DNA from: Gelatoporia subvermispora B
Taxonomy: Eukaryota > Basidiomycota > Agaricomycetes > Polyporales > Gelatoporiaceae
Direction of reading: 5' to 3'
NCBI GenBank assembly: GCA_000320605.2
Contig: KB445795.1
Coordinates: 185,867 to 249,866, forward strand
DNA length: 64,000 nt
Position 1 is the first letter of the stretch. Each line of letters opens with the position of its first letter. The notes under the pieces were generated by a model. The model ran no database searches. It worked only from the letters and a program-made list of their open reading frames with translations, and was not told the origin of the DNA. Shown here in pieces: positions 12,033 to 22,916 of the stretch. Both the position numbers and the translations under genes were made by a program.

Positions 12033-15000
12033 ATGACAGGTCGCACACGTCGGGAGAAGAAGAAGTACGGGCCGAAAAACCATAGGTCGCCGGCTGGGAC
12101 CTCAAAGGGAGAGCAGACTAACCAGAGTGCTACCCGTACTCCGGCATCTACCACATCCTCAGCCGCGGCTCCTCACAGTGAGCAATTGTCATAATACTAC
12201 AGCGGGCTTGGTGATCTGATAAACCACTCTACCGCATTATTTCCAACTTCATCGTCGCCTGTGTCCGGATCTTCTAGTCATGCTAAGCAAGCAGGTCAAG
12301 ATTTGGCGCAGTCAATTTCGTCGGGCGTATATACCTCCAATACGTCTCAATCGGAGTTAATGTTCCTGGCTGCTCTGGAGCAGTTCAAGCAGCGAACGAA
12401 CGAAGACCCCACGAAGGGGCCATTCGTTGATGAACTTGAGAAGTGCAAGTCGGCCGCTGGAGTCATGAAAGTTCTCGAAGAGCCCATCAACAATTTCATC
12501 GATTGCCAGAACAAGGGTGATGCGAAGGTCTGGTCTATGCGGCTGCTGAATCGGATGGTGGATGTCTTACTCGCACTTCGCCTGAACGAAACAATGGGAG
12601 AGGGTATTGGCACGGTAAGCCGATCTTCGAGGCCGAGCTAAATTCTTGTTGCGAGGAATTTATATTGCGAAATCAGGTATTTGGCCCAGGAAAGGCGATT
12701 ATCGGCGCCGTCGTCGTTCTACTCGAGGTATGCACCTTTAGCTTTCGCTCTTGTAGTGAACAGTGATCAACCCCGGTGCTTCAGACAGCTCGTACTATGT
12801 CAAGGAGAGCTACAAGATGCTTAGGGAACTACTCTAAAACGTCTCAAGCTTCGTCGTTCGCCTCGAGGTTTACTCTAAGCACGCAATATCCCCCGAAATG
12901 GAGGGAATTCTCGTCAATACGCTGGTTGAGGTGATGTCCATTGTCGGACTCGCGACTGAGCAAAACAGAGAGGGGCCCTTCAGTGAGCCCTCTTTTATCC
13001 TATACCGCACCGGCAGCTCAACGTCATCTAGAAAAGTACATGAAGACGCTCTTGGGAGACTCTAGTATCCATGGCGCCTTCAAAGCCCTCAAACATCTGG
13101 CCTTGATCGAGGATCAGATGAGGAGAGCAGAGAGCCTCAAAGTTATCTATGATGTCGTGAACAACCTCAATCGTCTCATGCAGGGTGTGCAACCTGCTCT
13201 TGTTGGATGTGCATGTACGTATGCTAATGAAGTCGAGTAGGTGAACAAATCTCGACCACAACGATACGTGCATCTCTCGATAATCTCAGCAGCTCCATCG
13301 GTACGTCAGCGAGTTATTCGCTAGTGCTCTGGACTCACTTTTGACATAGCTGAGATCTCAAGAGATGTCAGTGAGATGAAACGTTCGCTAATTTTCTTGC
13401 CAGTACTTTCCCTTATGGCTGATATATATATATACAGGTGCCGACACGGTCCGTGACTGTCGCGTGTGGCTGTCACCTCCTGATCCCTCAACGAACCACA
13501 ATGCTGCGCTCAAATCACATTATGAGGGTACATCAGCTTGGTTCGTCGAGGGCGATGCGATGGAAGATTAGAAGATGATGGGTTCCTTAATATGGATTCA
13601 CGGCAAGCGTGGGTGCTGTGCCCCTTGTCTCTATTCATAGATGGTGCTGATAGGTTGATTCATAGCTAGCTCGGCAAAGACCGTACTATGGTATGTGCCC
13701 CTGATTTATCCGGTTTTATAGGCTTACATCAAGATAGTTCTGCAATCATCGAAGCACTCTTACACCACTGCCTTCCACTACACAACTCTGTCGTTGCTTA
13801 CTTCTACTGCGATTTCCGTGACTCGACAAAACAAGATGTTGACGGTATACTGTCCCGTCTTCTCGTCGATATATCCGCGGAATTGAGTGCCTGCACTAAT
13901 ATCCTCCGTAAATTGTATTCGAATCATAGCAATGGGTTGCGACGGCCAAGCAACGATGAACTCAAGAATTGCCTCGAGGATATGCTGCGCGCTTCGACTG
14001 GCCGCTCTATATACATCGTCATTGACGCCCTGGACGAATGTCCGGACTCCGGAATCATGTCACCCCGCAACCGGGTATTGATGCTAATCCAGGATCTTCT
14101 CGCACTGTGTCTCTCGAATTTACCCATCTGCGTCACAAGTCGTCCCGAAACCAGCGTCACGACAGTCCTCAGTCGTCTGAACGCCGAGTCCATCGCTGTT
14201 GAGGATGGCATGGGGCAGGCCCGTGACATGGCCGACTATGTGCAGGCGAGTGTAGATCGGGACGCTGGCTTAGCTTATGGCACGAACGTCATAAAGCTCT
14301 CGTGGTCAAGGCGCTTTCCCAGAAAGCGAACGGCATGCATGTACATGGCAATCCGACAGGTTTTCGTTTGATGTTGATAGAATATTATAGGTTTCGTTGG
14401 GTATCCTGCCAACTGAACGCGCTTCGCTATTGTCCACCTGGCCTCATCAACAGTACTTTGGAAAGCCTGCCAGAAACTCTCGACGAGACATACGACCGCA
14501 TCCTGAGGGGTATCAATAAAGGCGCGGCACAACATCTACACCGGATCTTCAAATGTTTAGTAGTTTCCGCTCGTCCCCTTCTATTGGAGGAACTTGTCGA
14601 ACTTCTTGCAGTAGATATTGACGGTGACATTCCGAAATTCGAGGCGAAGTGGCGGTGCAACAACTCGGAAGTGACCATCCTCGGCCTGTGCTCTGCGCTG
14701 GTCGTGATGCACCCTGCCACGAAGAGGGTGCAGTTCACCCATTTCTCCGTGCAGGAGTACCTCCTTTCCGATTATCTTGTCCATAATCCAGACGTGTCAC
14801 TAAAGCGATTTTGCGTTGTCAAACAAGATGCACATGCTGTCGTCGCTATGGCTTGCCTCGGTGTCCTACTTCGGTTACCCGCGTGGGCAATTGGCACAAA
14901 TACACGCGAGCTGCACCCCCTCTCCATCTATTCCGCGAATCATTGGGTGAAGCATGCGAGTTTCGACGGCGTCCCCATTATCATTCAAAAGGCCTTGGAA

Positions 15001-15651
15001 CACTTTTTCGATCCTAGTGATCGATTCTTCATATCGTGGATCCAAATCTACAACATAGACTCTGTCCGGACACGCCACCGAGAATACGACATACTTTGTC
15101 GGCCGGGGCGATGCTGGAAATCGCCACATGGGCTTTATTGTGCTTCACTATGTGGTTTCGAGCACGTAGTAAGACATATCCTAGACCTCACTTCCAGCAA
15201 TTGTGACGAACCTGGTGGTTGCCGAGGAACGGCGTTGGGTGCGGCATGCTACAAGGGATATCTCAATATCGCTCGTCTGCTCATCGAGCACGGTGCAGAC
15301 GTCAATGCCATAGTCGACAAAACCCACGAAACTGTGCTGGAAGTAGCATTGAAGGGAAAGCACGTCGAGATCGCCCGTCTGCCCGTCGAGCACGGCGCAG
15401 ATGTCAATGCCCCGGTTGGCAAGTACGGAACTGCCCTGGCAAGAGCATCTTCAAGAGGGCAAATAGAGATCGCCCGTTTACTCATTGAACACAGTGCAGA
15501 CGTCAATGTTCCGGCTGGCGAGTACGGGACTGCCCTGGAAGCAGCATTGAAGGGAGAGCACGTCAAGATCGCCCGTCTGCTTATTGAGCGCGGTGCAAAT
15601 GCAAGTGGTCTGCCTGGTGAACATTTGCCTCTCGTAGATGAGTCGAAGTAG
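12033..15651 (+). pseudogene. NACHT-ankyrin STAND (fungal NLR-like) gene, decayed
   Basis: Homology runs end to end with basidiomycete STAND proteins: an N-terminal helical region (VDELEKCKSAAGVMKVLEEP near 12430), the WLSPPDPSTNHN linker (13470), a NACHT domain with IDALDECPDS (Walker B region, 14020-14045), CVTSRPE (14130-14150), the winged-helix segment ESLPETLDETYDRIL (14463-14510), HFSVQEYL (14740), and about four C-terminal ankyrin repeats with IARLLIEHGADVN-type units (15270-15600). It is broken. A TAA sits in frame at 12835-12837. A TAG replaces the usual Trp codon at 13569-13571. A frame change near 14262 separates DYVQASVDRD from LWHERHKALVVKAL, and the splice near 14340-14390 does not restore frame. 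The P-loop reads GKPSSAKT after splicing, losing two glycines. Related genes act in non-self recognition; this copy is probably non-functional unless the breaks are assembly errors. Confidence 0.8.
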
Positions 15652-15770
15652 CGTCTCCTCAGGGTAGGACATACTTGTAGATAATATCTGCTATATCGCG
15701 ACCTTGTGTACTACCGGGCACATGTATGGGTTGTTTAGGTTGTGGCCCGGCCTGGAGTCTATTTCGATTA

Positions 15771-16060
15771 GGACTACATAGTCGTCTGACTTGAACCGCT
15801 TTCCGTCATCCCAGTCGCGCATGCGTCGAGTCGACTGCGCCTCAGTGAGCCCTTCTTGTTCAGCTGCGCGGCCCTTGCGAGGACACCATAGTTGCTAGGT
15901 ACGCATGTGCGTGGGTGCGGGCACGATGGCGATGACGGCGCAGATACTGATGGGGAGCGTCAAGGCGGATGAGGCCTTTGGTGAGTAATCGGGACGAAGT
16001 AGGAGTGAGTTGGCGGCGCGGACGTCGCATCGACTGATCGTCTCTGCGGTGTACCGAGTG
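15771..16060 (+). pseudogene. ICMT pseudogene fragment 1
   Basis: DNA at about 15805-15880 aligns without large gaps to ICMT-1 exon 2 at about 10785-10860; both contain ctgcgcctcag and then the segment matching PFLLGWALL. After a deletion, 15905-16055 aligns to ICMT-1 11080-11241: gatgacggcg...gatgggg...gatgaggcctttg matches the last transmembrane segment and the KEDEALRRAFG region, and gggacgaagtaggagtgagttggc matches the GTEWEEWAA codons. Frame is lost several times and no start exists. About 220 bases carrying the RHPxY motif are missing. It lies just downstream of the NACHT pseudogene. The alignment was made by eye. Confidence 0.7.
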
Positions 16061-16807
16061 TGTGCGCTCCACGTCGGACTGGGGTCGTTGTGGTTGCACG
16101 GTACGGCAGAAACTTCACAGCGCGTACAATAGGGCGCCTGTGCGATAACATATGCACCAGAGGGCCAACCTCTATGCATCTATGCGCCACATACACGCAC
16201 CAGTGCTTTAGTCGTACAACCACATGATCTACTCGCCAGCAAGGTCCAAGCCACCAGTACTAGTCGCGCCCGCCTGCCTTCATGATGGCGTGATCACGTC
16301 CTTCGTCCTTGTCGCGTCTGCGGCGAGAGGCTCCACCTCTTCTTTGTGCAGCGTCCGCGTGCTGCGCCGCCCTCGCAGGTGTGACGTGGGGCAGCAAAGC
16401 CAGGATTAGGCGACGATGATCACGTCGGACGTGAGTGTGCCCCCGCTGTACACAAGGTAGGTATCTGTCGAAGTGTATGAGTATAGCAGTCGATAATTAG
16501 TAGAAAATGTAACGAACGGGATGCTCTCGCGGAGGTATGCGGAAGCCAACGGCACGGCTTGCAGCTTGATGGGTGAGTTCAGGATGGAGGCAGCATCAAC
16601 GGAGTTGCCGAGGGAGGCGATGATTTAGGCTGCACGGCGCGAACGTGAATGGTCTGTCTAGTGACCTTTTGTCTCTCGCAGCTGAGTAGAAGTATCGTCA
16701 GAGGATCACTGTAGTTTATGTCATTGCTTGCTGCATCGCTTGACTTTACCGGAAACATGCAAGGTCTGCTTGTGTTGTAACCTGTCTTAACGTTCATTCT
16801 GGTCACA
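16061..16807. other. Spacer between ICMT pseudogene pieces
   Basis: No supported gene. Short frames here have no family resemblance. It may contain more ICMT-derived DNA too decayed to recognise by eye. Confidence 0.3.
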
Positions 16808-16890
16808 TCTAGGAAATCGTCTGACTTGGCACAAGGCTGTCCGAGATATTCATCCTCGCCGAGCGAACCACCCTGCTCACAAGCGCCCAT
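16808..16890 (+). pseudogene. ICMT pseudogene fragment 2 (exon 2 start)
   Basis: This stretch matches the beginning of ICMT-1 exon 2 at 10690-10745, including the splice acceptor: ctaggaaatcgtctgacttggc here against ctaggcaacagtctggctcggc there. Both then share atcctcgccgagcg, which encodes ILAER. One frame still reads LSEIFILAER beside LSETILILAER in ICMT-1. Homology fades after about 16890. Because this upstream part of the gene lies downstream of fragment 1, the pseudogene has been rearranged, or two separate copies were present. Confidence 0.65.
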
Positions 16891-17636
16891 GCCCATGAAT
16901 GCCATCGTCACGCTCTTCCGGCTCGGTCACGAGCTCCTGCGCCGCGTGCAAGTACTTGCCTGTACTTGCCCGCTCGCTCTCCCCCTTGCCTCCATCCCCG
17001 CCTCTGCCTCTGCCTTCGCACATAATTATGACTGCCCCCGCACCCTCGCCCTCCGACGCGGTCTGTACCATATGCAGCGTCACCGCCGCAACGTGCATGC
17101 GTATAGACAGCGAGCGCGTCGTCAACCTGTTCGCAGCTGCAGTCCCATTGTGCTATTTTTCCGTTCCCTGTCCCTCCGACGCCGCTCCTCGAGATTCCTT
17201 GTTCATGTATCTGTTTCTGGGGGGCATTGGTCTTCATTTCGCTTTTTCTTTTTGAGAGAGCCTTGAATCATCGGGAGCCCTATTGTTTGCCATCAGCAAG
17301 AGGCCGCTGGGTCACTGTATGTCCAGGTTCTTGCCGCTTGTGAGCTGAGGAGTTTTCGGTCCGTTGACCACGAAATGTTAGGATGGAGACAGCGTCGCTT
17401 CCCGGGGAAACATAGCTTTGCCAGAGTATGATGGCGATAGCACCGTAGAGCCTTCTAAACGGATCCTGCATATTGCCAAGAATCGTCTAGTCGTCGAGTA
17501 CGCAATAGTGCGACCGTTGCCGCGCCAAAATCAACCAACACGTATAGGTCAGCCCGCACTTCGTGCATGGATCGATCTGACGCAGTATCGGGGCGGGCGA
17601 TCGACCGAGAGGCTAGTCGGCGCAGATACTTGCTGA
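16891..17636. other. Intergenic with no supported gene
   Basis: Nothing could be assigned. This region leads into the promoter of the Kre9-like gene. Confidence 0.35.
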
Positions 17637-17693
17637 CAGGTGGCTGGCATAGGCAGCCCTACGCCAGCCACCTGCGAGCCAGTACGTATATAA
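17637..17693 (+). promoter_or_regulatory. Promoter with TATA box and 12-bp inverted repeat
   Basis: A TATATAA element at 17687-17693 lies 145 bases before the Kre9-like start codon, a normal distance for a fungal TATA promoter with a short leader. Just upstream, 17637-17648 (caggtggctggc) and 17663-17674 (gccagccacctg) form a perfect 12-bp inverted repeat with a 14-base spacer. It could be a dimeric regulator site; that role is inference. Confidence 0.45.
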
Positions 17694-17837
17694 GTGCGAA
17701 CAATTGTTTGTATTATCCAGTCTGTCCTTGTCCAGCTTCTACCACCAGCTCGCTTCCTTTCTCATTACCCCCCAACATTTACCTTCAAAATAATCCGCGA
17801 GCACCCTACTCTTGCATCTCTGGTAACACTCGTCAAC

Positions 17838-18256
17838 ATGCGTTCCTTCGTCGTCACCCTCGTCCTCGCCGCATCAGCCTTTGCCTACACCGTGACTTCC
17901 CCCACCAACGGTACCACCTGGACCGCCAGCGGCCCCAACACGGTATCCTGGACCAGGGTCGACACTGACCCGCAGACCTTCACCATCGTCCTCAACAACC
18001 AGGTGCGTCACCCGCGTCGGCGAGCCTCGAGGTATGCGGCTGACACTGGCACTGACCACAAAATCACGAATAGAACCACTACCCGGCCACCCAGCAGGTC
18101 CTCGCTAGCTTCGTAGACGGCAGCCAAGGCAGCACCACCGTGAACCCGCCCAGCGGCGGCATGCAACCCGGCAGTGGATACCGCATCAACCTCGTTCCGG
18201 ATGCGTCCTATATGAACACTATTCTCGCGCAGTCGGACCAGTTCACCATTAGCTGA
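17838..18256 (+). CDS. Small secreted Kre9/Knh1-type cell-wall domain protein
   Basis: Exons 17838-18002 and 18074-18256 encode 115 residues. The first 16 residues (MRSFVVTLVLAASAFA) form a clean signal peptide. The mature part begins YTVTSPTNGTTWTASGPNTV and continues with SWTRV and a QFTIS ending, the pattern of the Ig-like N-terminal domain of Kre9/Knh1 and of Ser-Thr-rich GPI-anchored wall proteins. Those usually carry a long Ser/Thr tail and GPI signal. This protein stops right after the domain, so it would be released or held non-covalently in the wall. Such short forms are common in mushrooms; their function is not established. A TATA box and an inverted repeat lie upstream. The intron is phase 0 and 71 bases long. 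Confidence 0.8.
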
Positions 18257-20557
18257 GCGGTCTTCAATCTGGTGACTCTGATGATGTCGTGGGGTTTGTC
18301 GACGGGATCTGCTTGACTGGAAGGTTTCGCTTGTGGTTGCTTCTGCACTGTGTTGCACGAATAATCCGTCGGATATACTGTGATCGAATCTGTGACAGCA
18401 CTGCACAAAAGCCCACGCTAATCAGATGGGTGCTGAAGGTTTTGACGCTCGTTGTACAGTGGTGAGTCCTCGTTTGAGTAAGCGCTGCGAGGAGCATCAG
18501 TCTGCGACTATCGAGAAATATTGCCATGAGCTATGTTTGCTGGCCTCAGCACGAGCGCCACGGAACACGTCCGTACAACGTGTGCTGATTTCAAAACGCG
18601 TCTGTCACGTGCATAATTTCACACGGGCTTCATGGGTCTCGATCAGCGCCCGGCATCGTGCAGTAGCCAGCTACAAGGGCACCCACCACCTTGGGACAAG
18701 TTTACGACGTACGATTGTCGTGAGCTGGTAATATGCGATACTGGACCTCCGAGGATGAAGAACAAGGTAGGCGGCATCTACCCCAACATGATCGACACCT
18801 TGTGAGGAGTTCACCCTAACCAAGCCGCTCCAAGCTGTGTCGATGGAAGAGTCTCACCATCAGGCCGACCCATTATCGACAGACTCTTCTGGTGCTACGT
18901 TCAATGTATGTGGTCCCCGGACGGTTGTGCCGCAGAGTAACTACACAGGGATGCATTCCGTGCAACGTTGGATGATCCTCGGGCTCGCTGATCTCGCCAT
19001 GATCGCATGCTTGTATTCTCGGTCTTTACGCAGGCGATCCTTCTAGCACTCTTTTCCCTTGAGGTGCAACCTGAAATCAAGTTTAACATCACGCCGGGAA
19101 ACTCCCTCGCCAATAGCAGCCTCTTGGAGCTCGTCCTCATTCCAACAAGTTATTACCACATCCGAGATGGTCAATTATGCACAAGCTACTACCGCCTGTT
19201 GTCGGAATATCGCCTCTCATCGCTTCTGGCATGCGATTATTTCTACACCCATTTCTCTCTAATGCTCTGGACACTGTATATACGAGGGCAACTGCATCGG
19301 CGTGTCTCTCCCGCTCTTCGACGGCTTTGGCGAAAATATGCGTCGGCTTCTCTGAGCCTTTCTACGATCTAGTTATACTCTTCGCAGCAAGTGCTGTGCT
19401 GTCTAGTTTGGGATACATGCTACATCAGATTCGCCCGGGCAGACGGAGGCACGTCTGAGAAGACGATAGGACACGTATCAAGGTGAATATGCTGTGCAAA
19501 TGATTGAAATGGCGTCAGAAGCCCAAGACTACTTTCTACTGGAGGCGAAGGGGATAGCGAACGTATATACATATGGTCTCGGTTTACCACCGCGCGTATG
19601 TGGCGACTTTATCTACGAACTGACTCAAGCATAGACCAACATACTACCTTCAAAAAGCAACGCTTCTTGTCTAGTGCAGAAGCATTCAGTTAATACCAGG
19701 AGCGACTCGACCCAGAACGTGACACCGGGCCAGAGGGAACAGCATTCAAATGCAACGGAATCGACGGCATCAGCGCGCTTAGCTAACTCAGTCAGCACCT
19801 TAGGACGCTAATGGACCCACTCTGACTTATAGATCCAGATTGCTGCACTCTAAGATGAAGGAGTTGTCTAGGGGCTATCAGAGCTTCCTCGCATTGTCGG
19901 AAGGGCCCGGAGAGCGGCTCGCGAACTTTGCTGACGATATAGAGGCTCTGACTCGTGATAAACACTCTGTTGACAACGACCCTGGCACGGGATGTGCGTC
20001 ACGAGGTGAGTCTACAATAGCGCTATTTTAATTGGCCTCGGTGTGTTCTTCTGAAGGAAATGCGACATCATTCAGCGATTTCATCGAGTGTAGGACAAGG
20101 AGTACATTTGTCGAGGAATTGGTATTGACCAGGAGTTCTTCCCTTTTGATCCGCCGGGTCCCCTCAACGCATTCCGTCTCAACAATTTACCGACTCTGAC
20201 TACGCCATCTGGTCATGTCGTTAGTATGTCGTTTTGAAGGCGCTTTGCGAAAGCTATGTTGTAGATCTGACATGTGTATCATATCGTAGGCTTGTGTATC
20301 GTACCGCATGTTTCTTTACACCGTAGTCTACGACGTGCCTTCAACCTCGACAGTGTACCAATATGTATCCTCAACTACTCTGACAACGCCGTAGACGTCC
20401 ACCAGCAACTTCAAGGTGATAGTGAGAAGAAAGACAGAATACTCAGTGTGCATTGAACGATGTTAACAATCTACGCAATGTCGAAAGGAAATGTCGACTT
20501 CATCTCCTCAATTCGCAAAATACATATGTGCAGCCTTTCGCATGAAGGGACGCACTA
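18257..20557. other. Gene-poor spacer; possible decayed membrane-protein gene at 18837-19456
   Basis: Overlapping frames at 18840-19456 encode hydrophobic stretches (MLVFSVFTQAILLALFSLEV at 19007, VILFAASAVLSSLGYML near 19375) with a weak likeness to the N-terminal helices of basidiomycete DUF6535 proteins. Frames change repeatedly and no spliced model closes, so at most this is a remnant. Nothing else in the interval could be supported. Confidence 0.2.
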
Positions 20558-21374
20558 TTAGTATATGAACGGAATGAGCCTGTATGGCGTCCTCTTCGCC
20601 CATGCCTTCCATTCATCACCGAACTCCTTGCTTAGCACTACGTCTTCCATCGGCGCTCTCCTCGCTACAAGGAACGGGATGACGATCCAGTACGCGATCC
20701 ACGCGGGACGGAGGAAACTGCCAACAGGAGTATCCAACAAACCCGACTCCTTCCACCACGACCCATCCGCAGTCATGCACAGGAGATTGCCTGCGCCGAT
20801 GAGAAGCATTCCCGTGTAGGCCGGGTGCCGCACAATGCTGTAGAGTCCGCTCGTGATGAGCTTGTGATCGTCGCGCACCGCGAGGTTCCACGTGAAGTAT
20901 TTGCCCAAGGTGTTGTGACATGCGATGCGCGTCAGACCGCCGATGTAAACGAGCGATACGCCGAGTATCCATTGTGGGCTGATGTACAGCGTGTATGCTT
21001 CAGAGCCGGGCCGGAAGGAGAGCGCTGACAATACTGTGCTCGAGAACTCCGATGGGAGGTGCGCCGCGGCGACCGCAACTGCTTCACAAATTGAGGACAT
21101 CCATGACACGATCTGCGTAAAGCCAAAGTTGTTGAAGTGAGCTGAAAGAGGTGGGGACACGACCTAGGGAACGCAGACTGACCCTCATAGCAACGGCGAG
21201 CTTCGGTCCACCGATGCGCAGCAGTAGATCCTCCTCTCCAAAGCGGCTGGCTTCCTCGACCTTAGCGGGAGGTGTTGGAGGCGGAGAGCATGACGCATCG
21301 ATGATTGATGCGCGGGCAATGACGATTGGGATTTTCAGCAGCGGCGTGTTGAGCACGGGTGTGAGCAGCGACAT
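20558..21374 (-). CDS. Isoprenylcysteine carboxyl methyltransferase-like protein (ICMT-2)
   Basis: Two exons on the minus strand (21374-21183 and 21112-20558) encode about 248 residues. The start is set by the shared N-terminus MSLLTPVLNTPLLKIPIV, which aligns with the other copies. Exon 2 is 555 bases, the same length as in ICMT-3 and ICMT-4. Core motifs are present: FTWNLAVRDDHKLITSG, YSIVRHPAYTG, GSWWKESGLL and the C-terminal EWKAWAKRTPYRLIPFIY. It is closest to ICMT-3 (both have ISPQW, GVSL, YIGGLTR and ACHNTLG). The expected reaction is methylation of a C-terminal prenylcysteine at the ER membrane. No disabling change was seen. Confidence 0.88.
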
Positions 21375-22916
21375 GGCATCGAGATGAGTTCTGCATGCCG
21401 TTTCTCGCAGCTTCATATAAACTGAACACCTGAAAACCGTGTGTGACGCCATGTGACAGTCTACAGATGGGTGCAGTTGAAGCGGCATCCGCAGTTGGCA
21501 ATCCCGGAAACCATCCACTCAGCTGATAGGGCGTCAGACAGAAGAAGGCTACGTAGGCTGCCCTGTGTGAAGCAGCTCGCACCGGTTTGGAACAGGGTCA
21601 TTGACGGGCGAGGTGCCGTGTGCTATAAATAAGCCTCGAACAGAAATATGATAGAAGAGCTCGCGAACCTATGCTGCCAGGTGTGCGCCACCTCAGTTGT
21701 GTCAACGCGATAAGCCATCGCCTTTGGGCACAGGATAGTAGAAGGGCGTGTGAGATAGCACGACCTTCCGCAGAACTCCGCTCCCTGCTTCCCAGCCGGC
21801 AGGGAAGTAGGATCAAACGGCTTCCGCACGTCGAGAACCTGAGAATGTTGATGTCACTGTGACCGGAAGCCCACCAGGTTCGGCACTGGCAGCCTAAGTT
21901 TCCATATTGGCCGGACTGCATCCGAAAGCCATTTCAACAGACAGACCTCCAAAGGAGTTAGCGAGATTGATTAGTGCAACGGACTGTTCCCTACGATGGT
22001 CGCAACGGACAGGAAGGCCATCAACATGACGCGTTGAGAACGGACTACATTGGACTCAGAAGTCTGGGGGGTGTTCATATACAAACGCATTGCCAGTTCA
22101 TTGCGCTTCGCCGGACAACGCTGGAAATTGTGTTGTGATCAGTCGACGAAGATAGGCATGCCAGCTTACAGCCTTGGTCCGTTCTGAATTCTCCGCTGAA
22201 AGGATAGTATCTTCGGAACGTACGGTTAGACATCCTGAATGATAGCGGCGTAATCATTACTTCCCTATGTGTTCTCAGGATCGAGTCGCATCCTGCGCGT
22301 TGATTAGGTTGTTGTGAAACCGACAATCTATTTAGCGGAACGACGGGCCTAAGATTTGGAAAATTGAACGCATACTTCGGGAATGTCGATTCTGCAGTTG
22401 GTCCCGGGCTCCTCTTATAATATGTTGTCTGAGTATGTGGGACATTTAAATAGTTTTGGACACTGAGTTATTAAGATATGCTGTACTTGAGCTATTCGAC
22501 GATGCTGAGTAATTGATCAGGCTGTTCACGCCCGACTGATTCTGGCGCCTAAACGACGGGTCGGTGTACGAGCCTGCCCTAAAGTCATCACTATATTTGG
22601 GGTCGACTCGAAATCCTATTCTTTTTCTCATCTTTTAACAATAACTACACAGGCACCGATTTACCACATGCTAGTTCGTCCGCATTACGACGATCTTTCA
22701 TCTTTTGGTGCCTCAGAGCCAAGGCGCACTCTTTGGCCGGTCGTCCAGGCATCGAAGCCAATGGATCGGACGGTCACCTGGTGTTCCGACACGTTTTGCT
22801 GTCGCGCTCGAGTAGACAGGTTATCAAATCATCGAAAGTCGTCATATGTCATTGCCGTACCTCGAGAGCACCTCGCAAATGTACATGTACCACCAATGAG
22901 CAGACATGAGATAATG
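21375..22916. other. Intergenic, ICMT-2 to surface protein
   Basis: This interval holds the ICMT-2 promoter and the 3' flank of the surface protein gene. Short frames exist on both strands but none has codon, splice or family support. Confidence 0.4.

Noticed and set aside
22075..22326. Minus-strand frame ending Cys-Val-Cys-Ile, a CaaX-like end next to ICMT-2
   Set aside because: It has no ATG start and no pheromone precursor pattern, so it is most likely chance.
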